Shown: positions 1-9,258 of the stretch, piece by piece
Layout: each line of letters begins with the position of its first letter
How positions within the stretch are numbered: position 1 is the stretch's first letter
Assembly: GCA_016744375.1 (NCBI GenBank)
Contig: JADGEM010000021.1
Coordinates: 1 to 63,065 of the forward strand
Source: Gammaproteobacteria bacterium
GTDB lineage: Bacteria; Pseudomonadota; Gammaproteobacteria; GRL18
DNA: 63,065 nucleotides
Direction: 5' to 3'
Notes under the pieces: generated by a model
Told to the model about the DNA's origin: nothing
What the model saw: the letters and a program-made list of their open reading frames with translations, nothing else
Databases searched by the model: none
Program-made: the position numbers and the translations under genes

Positions 1-80
1 AAGACATGAACTTTGGCATCACGCCAGGGAACCATTTTACCATCAAACCAGATGACGCCATCAATGTCATCCATCGACAT
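1..80 (-). CDS. ilvE: Branched-chain amino acid aminotransferase, N-terminal 26 residues (partial)
   Basis: The minus strand opens at an ATG at 80 and runs off the left edge. The residues begin MSMDDIDGVIWFDGK and continue with MVPWRDAKVHVL, the usual opening of proteobacterial IlvE, the PLP enzyme that makes Leu, Ile and Val from their 2-oxo acids. A GAGGAG ribosome site lies about 6 bases upstream. It follows glnE on the same strand after 69 bases, the order also seen in pseudomonads, so the two are probably cotranscribed. Only 26 codons are visible; the assignment rests on this start and on the neighbour. Confidence 0.8.
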   Translation of the reverse strand, partial: MSMDDIDGVIWFDGKMVPWRDAKVHV

Positions 81-149
81 AACTAAACTCCTCAATCAAT
101 CGAGTGTAATAAATATTAAAAAGGAGCTATTCTACACCATGACTGTGCT

Positions 150-3089
150 TCACTCCATTATCTCATGCCAATGAGACTGAATTTTTTTTCGTTCCTCTAA
201 AAATTCTTCTAATGGAATGAGGCCGGCAACTTCCTGCAAACTCAACTGATGCAGTCGTTCTCTAAATAAACGATAAAACTCACCTAAATCTTTGGCGGTT
301 TCGGCAGGTAAAAGTGCCCGCTTTGACAACAGTACCAAAATACGCTCATTATCTGTCCAGTCCAGAAGTTCAGGGTGTTCACAAGCATGATTCAATACCA
401 TAAATTGCACTATAAATTCAATATCTGCAATCCCTCCTGAATCTTGTTTTATATCAAAATAGCCCTTTCTTTTTTTCGCCAGAGCATGGCGCATTTTTAT
501 GCGCATGTCGCAGATTTCTTTTTTTAAGATACCCGTTTCACGACTCTGCAGCAAGACTTCTCGACGCACGGTTTCAAAATCAGCAGCCAGCAGCTTATCA
601 CCCGCAATAAAACGAGCTCTAACCAGAGCCTGATGCTCCCAGGTCCATGCATTATACAGCTGGTATTCTTTAAATGCTTTAAGGCTGCTGGTAATCAGAC
701 CCGAATGACCATTGGGTCTTAGCCGCACATCGGTTTCATATAGAATGCCGGAATGTGTACGGGTTTGTAAAATATGCATAATCCGTAAGGTGAGTTTGGA
801 ATAAAATTGTAAATTATCAATCATCTGGCCCGGCTGATTCTGACCGCCATCCGTTTTACCATCATTCAAACTTTCTGAGAAGATAAAAACTAAATCCAGA
901 TCAGAGCTATAACCCAGTTCCAAACCACCCATTTTTCCAAAACCAATTAAACCAAATCCGTAGCTCAAAGCCTTCACTTTAGAACTAGATTGCGGCTCCC
1001 CATAACGAGCCGTCAGATCAAGCCAGGCTGATTGCAAAACAGTGACAATGATCACTTCAGCAATCCAGGTTAAGTAATCACTCACTCGCTCTATAGGTAT
1101 TAGTCCTGCTACATCAGCCACCGCCACTCTGAAAACCTGACTCTGTTTAAAATGATGCAATATTTCCATCCGCTGTTCCAGATCAGCTGGGGGGATAGAG
1201 TTTATTCTTTCTCTCAATTCCTGAAAAAGTGTGTCTTTGTTTAAAGGGGTATAAAGTGCTCTATTATCCAGAAGTTCATCAAATAACACAGGATATTGAG
1301 TCAGCAGACGAGTAATCCACGGACTGGCAGAACAGAGTTTCACAAGTTGTGAAAGGGCCTGAGGATTTTCTATTAACAAAGAAAGATAGACTGAGCGACG
1401 ACAAACATTCTCTAAAACATTAAGAATTCGTTTCAGGCTGGTTTCACAATTATCAAGCAAGAGAACTAATTCCAATACCTGAGGCATCAGTTTATCCAGC
1501 CGTTGACTGCCTTCATTGGACATTTTCCGGCAGTGATGAGAATTCTTGAAACGTTTTAATAAGCTGATGAGACTTAAAACATTCTGAGCCCCCCGCTGAG
1601 ATAAGATTTTAACAGCCTGATCGTCACTCACACTGGTCTGCCAGATGCCTTTTAATTCCTCTTTATGATCATCAGCAATTACTTCATTTGTATTTTTCAT
1701 TTGAACATCTGCTGGTTGAAGCAACTGCTCAAAATATCCATGAACTTGTTTTCGTACTGATTTTAATTTTTCGGCAAATTGCTCCCATTGAGCATACTCC
1801 ATACCATAAGCAATCTGAGCTCTGGGGAAATCATTCTCAGGTATATCATGACTTTGTTGATCATTAATTTGCTGAATACGATGCTCTGTTCTACGTAATA
1901 AATCATAGCTATTTAACAATTCCTCGACAAGCGGTTGAGGTAAAATCAATTGCTCACCAATATAGTCAAGTATTTTCTGCACAGGCCTTTGCTGTAAATG
2001 ATGATCCTGGCCACCTCTTACCAGTTGAAAAACCTGTGCCATAAACTCAATTTCTCTTATTCCGCCGGCACCCAGTTTCACATTGTGTTCTTTTTTCTTT
2101 TGCTTCACCTCACGGGCAATCATAGATTTCATTTCACGCAGTGACTCAAAAACCCCATAGTCAATATAACGTCGGAACACAAAAGGATTTAACAGAGTGC
2201 TGAGTACTTCTTTATCTCTTCGACAACCGGTAACAACACGCGCTTTAATAAGAGCATATCGTTCCCACTCCCGACCATGTTTTTCATAATAGTCTTCCAG
2301 AGCATGGTAAGACACAACCAGAGGACCACTATGACCAAAAGGACGCAGTCGCATATCTACCCTGAAAACAAAACCATCGGCAGTTTGCTGATCCAACGTT
2401 TTTATCAACCTCTGACCTAACTTAATAAAATATTCATTATGGCTAATGCTTCTTGGGCCACTAACGGTCTGGCCATGATCTGAAAAAGCAAAAATAAGAT
2501 CAATATCAGATGAAAAATTCAGTTCATAAGCACCCAGCTTACCCATCGCAATAACAATAAGAGGCATTGTTTTCCCCTGCTGATCCAGAGCCAGGCCAAA
2601 TTCTTTTTGCTGAGTTTTTTCCAGCCACTGCAAAGCCAGTTTAATCGTTGCACTCGCTAATTCTGACAATTCAAAACAAACTTCATTTAAAGCTGCCAGG
2701 CCATTAATATCCCGATAACAGATACGAACCATTTGACGGTGGCGAAAAAGCCTTAAAACCTGTAACAGCTGAGCCTCTGTTCTAACTTCCTCCATATCGA
2801 CAGCAAGCTTTTCAGCAATTTCATTTTTCTTCATTGCCCGGTCATAATCACCCATCAGCCAATGCTCAAAAATGCTGTTCTTATGTACAGTCAATTGGCG
2901 TGATACATAATCACTGCAGACCATCACCTTGAGCCACCGTTGCAGACTTATTTTATTTTCTGCTGCAGCCAAAATGGCTAGTTCTGTACCATCAATCAAC
3001 TGCAAAAAACAACTAAGAGAATTTGTTTGATGCTCTTGCAATATAACAGGCAAGGCATTCTTGGCATTATTATTATTGATTAGACTCAT
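150..3089 (-). CDS. glnE: Bifunctional glutamine synthetase adenylyltransferase/adenylyl-removing enzyme
   Basis: This 979-residue protein attaches AMP to, and removes it from, a tyrosine of glutamine synthetase in response to PII, switching nitrogen assimilation off and on. Two nucleotidyltransferase modules are visible. The N-terminal one carries GKLGAYELNFSSDIDLIF near residue 185. The C-terminal one carries GFGKMGGLELGYSSDLDLVF near residue 715. Each is followed by a VRLRP-type or MRLRP motif and a GlnD-PII-uridylyltransferase-like helical domain. Length matches the family (about 950). No strong ribosome site precedes the ATG at 3089. ilvE follows downstream. The gene looks intact. Confidence 0.96.
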   Translation of the reverse strand: MSLINNNNAKNALPVILQEHQTNSLSCFLQLIDGTELAILAAAENKISLQRWLKVMVCSDYVSRQLTVHKNSIFEHWLMGDYDRAMKKNEIAEKLAVDMEEVRTEAQLLQVLRLFRHRQMVRICYRDINGLAALNEVCFELSELASATIKLALQWLEKTQQKEFGLALDQQGKTMPLIVIAMGKLGAYELNFSSDIDLIFAFSDHGQTVSGPRSISHNEYFIKLGQRLIKTLDQQTADGFVFRVDMRLRPFGHSGPLVVSYHALEDYYEKHGREWERYALIKARVVTGCRRDKEVLSTLLNPFVFRRYIDYGVFESLREMKSMIAREVKQKKKEHNVKLGAGGIREIEFMAQVFQLVRGGQDHHLQQRPVQKILDYIGEQLILPQPLVEELLNSYDLLRRTEHRIQQINDQQSHDIPENDFPRAQIAYGMEYAQWEQFAEKLKSVRKQVHGYFEQLLQPADVQMKNTNEVIADDHKEELKGIWQTSVSDDQAVKILSQRGAQNVLSLISLLKRFKNSHHCRKMSNEGSQRLDKLMPQVLELVLLLDNCETSLKRILNVLENVCRRSVYLSLLIENPQALSQLVKLCSASPWITRLLTQYPVLFDELLDNRALYTPLNKDTLFQELRERINSIPPADLEQRMEILHHFKQSQVFRVAVADVAGLIPIERVSDYLTWIAEVIIVTVLQSAWLDLTARYGEPQSSSKVKALSYGFGLIGFGKMGGLELGYSSDLDLVFIFSESLNDGKTDGGQNQPGQMIDNLQFYSKLTLRIMHILQTRTHSGILYETDVRLRPNGHSGLITSSLKAFKEYQLYNAWTWEHQALVRARFIAGDKLLAADFETVRREVLLQSRETGILKKEICDMRIKMRHALAKKRKGYFDIKQDSGGIADIEFIVQFMVLNHACEHPELLDWTDNERILVLLSKRALLPAETAKDLGEFYRLFRERLHQLSLQEVAGLIPLEEFLEERKKIQSHWHEIME

Positions 3090-3222
3090 TTTTATTTCAC
3101 TGTTTCAGGTACGATGAAAAGAGCTCTTGGGTTAAGCCTATTTTAGCCTTAGTAAATAGTTAAATAATAGAAATATATCCACTTAACTGCTACAATTGAA
3201 AAAAATAGGAGCAACACAAATC

Positions 3223-3450
3223 ATGCCAAAATTAAGAGATATGGTTGTTGATAATGCAGCAACGAACAATTATCAACAAAAAATAATGGATAAAGCCATG
3301 TTCTTTATTACCATGGCCGTTTATTTGCTAACGGCAGGTACGTTGATAGAATATGTGAGTATCCCGACATTACTCAAAATTATAGGCTTAATGCTGACTG
3401 GGCAGGCATTTTATTTCTTATGGAAAAGTAACACATCATTCAGTCCATAA
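3223..3450 (+). CDS. Small two-helix membrane protein, unknown function
   Basis: A 75-residue protein if started at the ATG at 3223, which has AGGAG at 3207-3211; an in-frame TTG at 3196 has no such site. A polar N-terminus of about 24 residues is followed by two hydrophobic stretches, near residues 25-43 and 48-66, and a short polar tail. This suggests a hairpin inner-membrane protein. It is divergent from glnE and 80 bases upstream of the DUF1631 gene on the same strand, so it may be the first gene of that transcript. I do not recognise the family. Confidence 0.6.
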   Translation: MPKLRDMVVDNAATNNYQQKIMDKAMFFITMAVYLLTAGTLIEYVSIPTLLKIIGLMLTGQAFYFLWKSNTSFSP

Positions 3451-3530
3451 GTGCCCGTTTTAAACCCAGGGTAACTTATATCTTAAGGTGCTAAACTAAA
3501 ATCACCTGATAAAAAGAATAACACCGGTAT

Positions 3531-6308
3531 ATGAAGCAGACGATTAATACTTTTTTAAACCCTATTTTTACTATAGCGGAACAGTGGTTTACCATCTCTC
3601 TTAGTGATTTTTCAAACCAGCTCTCTGAGTATTTAATTGATAAGTCTGAAAAATCAAATGTAACCACTATTCAGTCTGATTGCTTTACTGCATTACACAG
3701 CATTAATAAATCTTCAAATGAAGCCATTGATGTCTTTATGGCTTCGCTTGCTAAAAACTTTCAACTCATTGGCTCAGAACATCAGGCATCCACTTTGTTA
3801 AGCCATCAAAGCAGAGCCAATCAACTCAACTTGATAGAAACAAAGGTCCTGGAAGAAAACCTTTCTTTTGATACTGCGGTAGGAAAAATTACAAAAGATA
3901 ACCGTGAAGCATTTGCTCATTTAGAAATCCGAATTTTTACTATGCTGGAAAATCATGGTGAGCGTATTTCTGAGAACCCGTTAAGCGCTGAAAATATTAT
4001 CTCTGCTTTTCGTGACAGTATGGAACTCTTTGATTTTTCCCCTTCACTCCGTGTTGAGGTATACCACCTTTTTGAGCTGTATATTTCTGAAGACATTAGC
4101 AAACTGCTGGAAAAACTCAACAATGAATTAATCAGCAAGGGGATCATGCCCAAGATTTCAACTGATTATTCCATAAAAAAAGAAAAACAAGATAAGCAAA
4201 AGGTTGAACCAGAAATACCTGAGCAAGCAATACAGGAAGAACAAAACCTCCGCAGCTATATCTCCACTAAAAAACCTAATAAGCCATCAATGCCGCAAAG
4301 CGGGCTCAATATTCCAATCAACCGGCCTGATACGTTTGCCACACAAAATAGTCGAATGAATCCAGGACACGCAGCTCATAATAATTTTTATTCTCAAAAT
4401 ACGGAAGATCAGAGTGCCAGAGTTCAGTCTCCCTCTGGAACATCATCCAGGCAATCAGTATCTAACTTAAATAACCGTTATCTTGATCTTGCAAAACAAC
4501 TCTCCAGGGGAAAAAACAGACAGCCTGAAAGACAAAACATTCCAAATCAAACATCAACACCCATACCGATAAAACCTGAAGATGAGCTCCCACAAAATGA
4601 GACACAAGGACAAAATTCTTTTGCGTCCAACAGCCAGCTCAACAAACTCCTTGGTCATTCAAATAGCACCTCAACTAATATGGCTCATCGTTCAGAAGTG
4701 AATTATTTTCATACTCTAAAACAGATCTATGCGGATAAACATCAGGAAGAATCAAACCTGACCTCCACATTTACTCATGAACATGAGACCAGTACGAGAG
4801 AAATTATTGAGGCTTTGTTTGATGTCCAGTATATAAGCTCTTTGAGAAAAAACGCTCACGATGATTCAATGCCCTCGGTTCACCAGCAGATTAAAAATAA
4901 TATTCTTGCAAGCACTGATAAATCACCTGAAAGTACTCAGTTAAAAAATAATAAATTATATCTTATTGATATGATTGAAGACTTATTTAATCATATTTCG
5001 GACAATAAAAAGCTCTCTTCCAGTGCCCGGAATCTATTCCAGAAATTAACCATACCGCTTATCCATTTAACTCTGGTCGATGAAACCTTCATAGATAATA
5101 CAACCCATGTTGCTCGACTTTTCTTAAATGACTTTGCTGATGCAGCAATGGGTATTACTGACTTTGAACGTAACTTAAACAACCCAATTTTTCTTAAGCT
5201 GAAAAAAATGACCTATCAGCTGGCTCAAAAAAATAAGATTAATGGTACCGTTTTTTCTGAACTCCACAGCGATTTGAAACGCTTTATCAATCATAGAAAG
5301 CAATTTGCTAACACAAAGAGTCAGTCATCAAGGGCTTCAGCAACTAAGAAAATCGATGCGATTATCAGGCATTGTATCGATGGCAAAGAGATACCTAAAG
5401 GCATTACTTTAATCCTGAATAAAATCTGGAAAAATGTATTGCTTAATATTTATTTAGACAATACCTGTGATGAAGAGCATCGAGAACGATCGACAGCTTT
5501 TATTAATTCCTTACTGTTTAGTATTAAACCGGCTCAGTCCAGTATGGAAAGGAAACGCCTGGAGTCATTGATCCCGATTATTGATAAAGAGCTGGAGCTT
5601 GGTCTCGCCCGAATCAAGTGCCCCACAGACGTTAATAATAAAGTCACCACTTATTTAGAAAAACTTCACCATTCTGCACTGGTGAATACATTTTCTCAAA
5701 CCCCTGGCAATGATGATGCCATTGTTTATAGAAATGAGTTATTTGATGACTCCGGCAACACAGATTATAGTTCTGCCACTGTACCGCTGGAAGATGAATC
5801 AATATCAGATGATCTTATTTTATTTGATGAAACCATCAACAAAAAAATAGTTGCAAAAGAAGTGGACTCACTGGAAGAAGCATTTGTTGATGAGCATGCA
5901 ATGAGCGAGCCTGATACTGGAGTAGATTCTGATTTATCTGTTGAGAATAAGCCACAAAAGGATCACCCGCCTGAAAGACATTCAAAAACGGATTATGAGC
6001 TGATTCGTCTGGTTGGCCACAGCTATAAAATGAAACTCATTAATGATAACTACACTCGTATTGCTAAAAATATTGTCGAAGATGCCTGGCTGGAATTTCA
6101 TTTTGACACACGCTTCTCACGAGTTAAAGTCACCTGGATAGAAGATGATCACAGTCAATTTAATTGTTTAACTCAAAACAATCGTGTTGTTGAAATCTCT
6201 CTGGAAGCTTTAAGTGACAGCTTCCGTCAAGGTATTTGCACAGTCATACAGTCATCATCAATCATTGACGATGCCATTAAAGCTGTCAGTGATGCTGCAT
6301 CACAATAA
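3531..6308 (+). CDS. DUF1631 domain-containing protein
   Basis: A 925-residue soluble protein. The N-terminal third is helical. Residues about 215-400 are polar and low in complexity (rich in Gln, Asn, Ser and Pro) and probably disordered. The middle carries the DUF1631 signature around residues 500-560, with LTIPLIHLTLVDETFIDN followed by HVARLFLNDFADAA. The C-terminus near residues 845-915 (WLEFHFDTRFSRVKVTWIED) matches the terminal part of the same family. The biochemical role of DUF1631 is not established to my knowledge. No signal peptide or membrane helix is visible. It converges on folA with a 12-base gap. Confidence 0.75.
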   Translation: MKQTINTFLNPIFTIAEQWFTISLSDFSNQLSEYLIDKSEKSNVTTIQSDCFTALHSINKSSNEAIDVFMASLAKNFQLIGSEHQASTLLSHQSRANQLNLIETKVLEENLSFDTAVGKITKDNREAFAHLEIRIFTMLENHGERISENPLSAENIISAFRDSMELFDFSPSLRVEVYHLFELYISEDISKLLEKLNNELISKGIMPKISTDYSIKKEKQDKQKVEPEIPEQAIQEEQNLRSYISTKKPNKPSMPQSGLNIPINRPDTFATQNSRMNPGHAAHNNFYSQNTEDQSARVQSPSGTSSRQSVSNLNNRYLDLAKQLSRGKNRQPERQNIPNQTSTPIPIKPEDELPQNETQGQNSFASNSQLNKLLGHSNSTSTNMAHRSEVNYFHTLKQIYADKHQEESNLTSTFTHEHETSTREIIEALFDVQYISSLRKNAHDDSMPSVHQQIKNNILASTDKSPESTQLKNNKLYLIDMIEDLFNHISDNKKLSSSARNLFQKLTIPLIHLTLVDETFIDNTTHVARLFLNDFADAAMGITDFERNLNNPIFLKLKKMTYQLAQKNKINGTVFSELHSDLKRFINHRKQFANTKSQSSRASATKKIDAIIRHCIDGKEIPKGITLILNKIWKNVLLNIYLDNTCDEEHRERSTAFINSLLFSIKPAQSSMERKRLESLIPIIDKELELGLARIKCPTDVNNKVTTYLEKLHHSALVNTFSQTPGNDDAIVYRNELFDDSGNTDYSSATVPLEDESISDDLILFDETINKKIVAKEVDSLEEAFVDEHAMSEPDTGVDSDLSVENKPQKDHPPERHSKTDYELIRLVGHSYKMKLINDNYTRIAKNIVEDAWLEFHFDTRFSRVKVTWIEDDHSQFNCLTQNNRVVEISLEALSDSFRQGICTVIQSSSIIDDAIKAVSDAASQ

Positions 6309-6320
6309 CAATAGTTCCGA

Positions 6321-6848
6321 TCATTTTTGTGTTATTCTGCTGTAAATACTGAATCGATAATGGTGCAAATTATTTTCATCTGGTACATTATCCTGAAAAT
6401 AGTCTTCCTGCCAATTTGAAAAATCAATCTCAGGAAACCAGGCATCACCATCAAACTCCCCTTTGACCCAGGTGAGATACAAACAATCTGTTTTTTCAAG
6501 CACCTGCTCGTATAGTGTTGCTCCACCGATAAACATCAGCTCTTTATGCCCTTTTTGACGGGCATAATCAATGGCTTCATCAACCGAGCAACAAATAATA
6601 GCATCCTCAACCAACTCATTTTTTTTATTATTTGCCTGATAAAATTTATCCCGGGTAATAATAATATTATCTCTCCCCGGCAGTGGGCGAAAAGGCAATG
6701 ACTCCCATGTTTTTCGCCCCATCACAATGGGCTTATTGAGAGTATTTTTTTTAAACCAGGCCAAATCAGCTGGTAATTTCCAAGGCAGCTTATTATCAAT
6801 GCCGATGACATGATCTTCTGCCATCGCAGCAATAAGTGAAATTTTCAT
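6321..6848 (-). CDS. folA: Dihydrofolate reductase
   Basis: 175 residues. The enzyme reduces dihydrofolate to tetrahydrofolate with NADPH. Visible landmarks are the start MKISLIAAMAEDHVIG, the substrate loop NKLPWKLPADLAWF with its catalytic acidic residue (Asp28), the NADPH-binding MGRKTWESLP, and the late MFIGGATLYEQVL motif. Length is close to the chromosomal FolA norm of about 160-170. It is the last gene of the minus-strand chain, 20 bases after the DUF58 gene, and probably shares its transcript. Confidence 0.96.
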   Translation of the reverse strand: MKISLIAAMAEDHVIGIDNKLPWKLPADLAWFKKNTLNKPIVMGRKTWESLPFRPLPGRDNIIITRDKFYQANNKKNELVEDAIICCSVDEAIDYARQKGHKELMFIGGATLYEQVLEKTDCLYLTWVKGEFDGDAWFPEIDFSNWQEDYFQDNVPDENNLHHYRFSIYSRITQK

Positions 6849-6868
6849 AAATTTAATATCTTCCTAAA

Positions 6869-8230
6869 TTACAACTGACCACTACTCTTAATATCCAAAT
6901 ATCGATTCACTAATCGAACCGCTAACTTGTCAGGGGTAACATCTAAATAATTAACACCACGGGCATATAAATTCTCAAACATTTTCTTACGCTGCTCCTG
7001 ATAATCACAAGTGGAAGCCAGTAGAAGTGCCTCTGAAAAATCATTAACCGGTTGAGTCATCACCCGATCTAATGTCTGCTCTCTCAGGCTGGCTAAAATG
7101 ACAAGATGCTTACGTTTCAAAAGCTGTAAGGCATTCTGTAGATCATGGCTGTCTTCATCACGCAAATTGGTTAATACAATAATCAAAGCACGTTTTTTCT
7201 GTCGGAGTAATAATTGTGTCACAGCCTGAGAATAATCAGGCGTAACGGCCTGTGCATGAAGGTCATAAACATTGTTGAGCAAGGACTGAATCGTTGCCAT
7301 ACCCTTTCTGGCAGGAAACCACCGCTGTGATTTTCCAAAGGTACTAAAACCAACAGCATCGCCCTGATGCAGAGCAACATAAGAAAGTAGCAACATCGCA
7401 TTTAAGGTATGATCAAAATGCGATAATTCATCATCCTTAGACAACATTCTTCGTCCACAGTCCAGTAAAAATATTATTTCCTGATCTTTTTCATCTTGAT
7501 ATTCACGAGAAATTAGCTTTCTCATTCGTGAAGTTGCTTTCCAGTCAATTTGTCTGAGGGAATCACCTTCGCGATATTCACGTAATTGATTAAAGTCCAT
7601 ACCTTCACCACGGCGACGTATCTTCCTGATCCCCAACTGGCTCAGACGATTTTCTGTGGCTAATAATGCATATTGACTGATAGCAGCAAAATTAGGATAG
7701 ACCATTGCTGATGCCTGTTCATTAACATAATGATTGCGCAGCCAGAAGTGCCAGGGTGAGTTAATTAAGCATTGTACACCAAGGAATAATTCATTGCCTC
7801 GTTTTAAAGGCTTGAGCTGATACTTAAGGGTCACCCATTCATTTGATTTCAAAGTTACCTGTCGAGGTAAAGAACGAAACTCACAGTTGACCGGGAACAA
7901 ATCAAACACCTTTACCTGAATTTGATGAGCAGAAAAATACCCGGACTCATAATGAAGAGTCAGCTCAATATCATGCCATAAACCCAGTGACATTTTTCCG
8001 GGAGACTGCCTTTTAATTTGAAATCTTTTTATCCCATAAAGGCGAAAAAGATCGATTGTAACAATCATTGAGCTCAGTAATAAACTGGTATTCCAGAGCC
8101 ATAAATAGTCATTCCATATAGAAACCAGAACACCCATAAAACTCAGCATAACCAATAGAATAAATAAATTAATTCCAGGCTTAAGTCGGTGCCAGAGTGA
8201 ATGTAAGAATTGTCGGAGCCAATCAAACAT
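6869..8230 (-). CDS. DUF58 domain-containing membrane protein
   Basis: 453 residues. Two hydrophobic segments at about 18-35 and 43-62 anchor the protein. An extracytoplasmic-type beta region follows, then the DUF58 core near residues 205-250 with MDFNQLREYREGDSLRQIDW and KATSRMRKLISREYQ. After that comes a von Willebrand-A-like fold (IIFLLDCGRRM). Such proteins nearly always sit next to a MoxR ATPase and are thought to work with it as a chaperone pair. The start overlaps the moxR stop by one base (TGATG), so translation is probably coupled. Confidence 0.88.
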   Translation of the reverse strand: MFDWLRQFLHSLWHRLKPGINLFILLVMLSFMGVLVSIWNDYLWLWNTSLLLSSMIVTIDLFRLYGIKRFQIKRQSPGKMSLGLWHDIELTLHYESGYFSAHQIQVKVFDLFPVNCEFRSLPRQVTLKSNEWVTLKYQLKPLKRGNELFLGVQCLINSPWHFWLRNHYVNEQASAMVYPNFAAISQYALLATENRLSQLGIRKIRRRGEGMDFNQLREYREGDSLRQIDWKATSRMRKLISREYQDEKDQEIIFLLDCGRRMLSKDDELSHFDHTLNAMLLLSYVALHQGDAVGFSTFGKSQRWFPARKGMATIQSLLNNVYDLHAQAVTPDYSQAVTQLLLRQKKRALIIVLTNLRDEDSHDLQNALQLLKRKHLVILASLREQTLDRVMTQPVNDFSEALLLASTCDYQEQRKKMFENLYARGVNYLDVTPDKLAVRLVNRYLDIKSSGQL

Positions 8231-9240
8231 CAGTTTCTTGGTGCTTCAATTTTATTAAGAATATTTTCCAGAACGCGATCAACATGAACACCTTCCAACT
8301 CCATTTCAGGTGAAAGCACAATCCTGTGTCTTAAAGCCGGCAGAGTAATTTTTTTCACATCATCCGGGGTAATAAACTCTCGCCCATCAACCACAGCATA
8401 AGCTCTGGCTGCACGAATCAAGGCAATGCCACCACGAGGTCCTGAGCCAATAGCAATACCTGGCCATTTTCGAGTTGCACGAACAATATCAATAGCATAT
8501 TGAATGACTTTTTCATCAATTTCCAGGGAAGCCGAATGTTGCTGTAATGTGGATATCATTTCCGGCTCAACACAAACTGTCACCGTTGAAACATCCAGCT
8601 TATCCCCTAATTTGTTATCCGTAATAGCCTGCACTAACTGCAATTCTTCTTTATGATCAGGATAGGCAATCAGAACTTTAAATAAAAAACGGTCCAGTTG
8701 TGCTTCCGGTAAAGGGTAGGTGCCTTCCTGTTCAATTGGATTTTGTGTTGCCAGAACCATATAAGGCTTTGACACAGGCATCGCACGCCCTTCAAGGGTT
8801 ACTTGCTGTTCCTGCATGACTTCAAGTAATGCCGCCTGAGTTTTTGCTGGTGCCCGATTAATTTCATCTGCTAATAACAAATTTGTAAAAACCGGCCCTT
8901 TTCTAACTTTAAAACTTTCTGACTTCATATCATAAAGCACGTGCCCAGTGACATCACTGGGCATTAGATCAGGAGTGAACTGAATTCGTGAAAACTGTCC
9001 ACTAAATGTTTTCGCCAGAGCCTGAACTAATAAGGTTTTTCCCAACCCTGGAACCCCTTCAATTAAAACATGGCCACTGGCAATTAATGCCACCAGTATT
9101 TGTTCAATTACTTCTGTCTGCCCAATCACGGCATTGGAAATTTCTGTTTTTATTGACTGGCAAATCTGGGTAATTGTTTCTGTATTTTCCATACTTCTTT
9201 CCTGAATTATATCGTCCGGTAAATTATCATTAATTTTCAT
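8230..9240 (-). CDS. MoxR-family AAA+ ATPase
   Basis: 336 residues. Walker A is GVPGLGKT near residue 78 and Walker B is LLADEINRAP near 140. It also has the sensor-1 ATQNPIEQEGTYPLPEAQ and the sensor-2 region GSGPRGGIALIRAARA. MoxR ATPases act as chaperones in maturation of complexes, usually with VWA/DUF58 partners, and that partner is encoded immediately downstream. An internal Met17 is an alternative start. The gene belongs to the chain that begins with the RDD gene at 13919. Confidence 0.93.
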   Translation of the reverse strand: MKINDNLPDDIIQERSMENTETITQICQSIKTEISNAVIGQTEVIEQILVALIASGHVLIEGVPGLGKTLLVQALAKTFSGQFSRIQFTPDLMPSDVTGHVLYDMKSESFKVRKGPVFTNLLLADEINRAPAKTQAALLEVMQEQQVTLEGRAMPVSKPYMVLATQNPIEQEGTYPLPEAQLDRFLFKVLIAYPDHKEELQLVQAITDNKLGDKLDVSTVTVCVEPEMISTLQQHSASLEIDEKVIQYAIDIVRATRKWPGIAIGSGPRGGIALIRAARAYAVVDGREFITPDDVKKITLPALRHRIVLSPEMELEGVHVDRVLENILNKIEAPRN

Positions 9241-9258
9241 CCGAAAATTGCTATTTTA

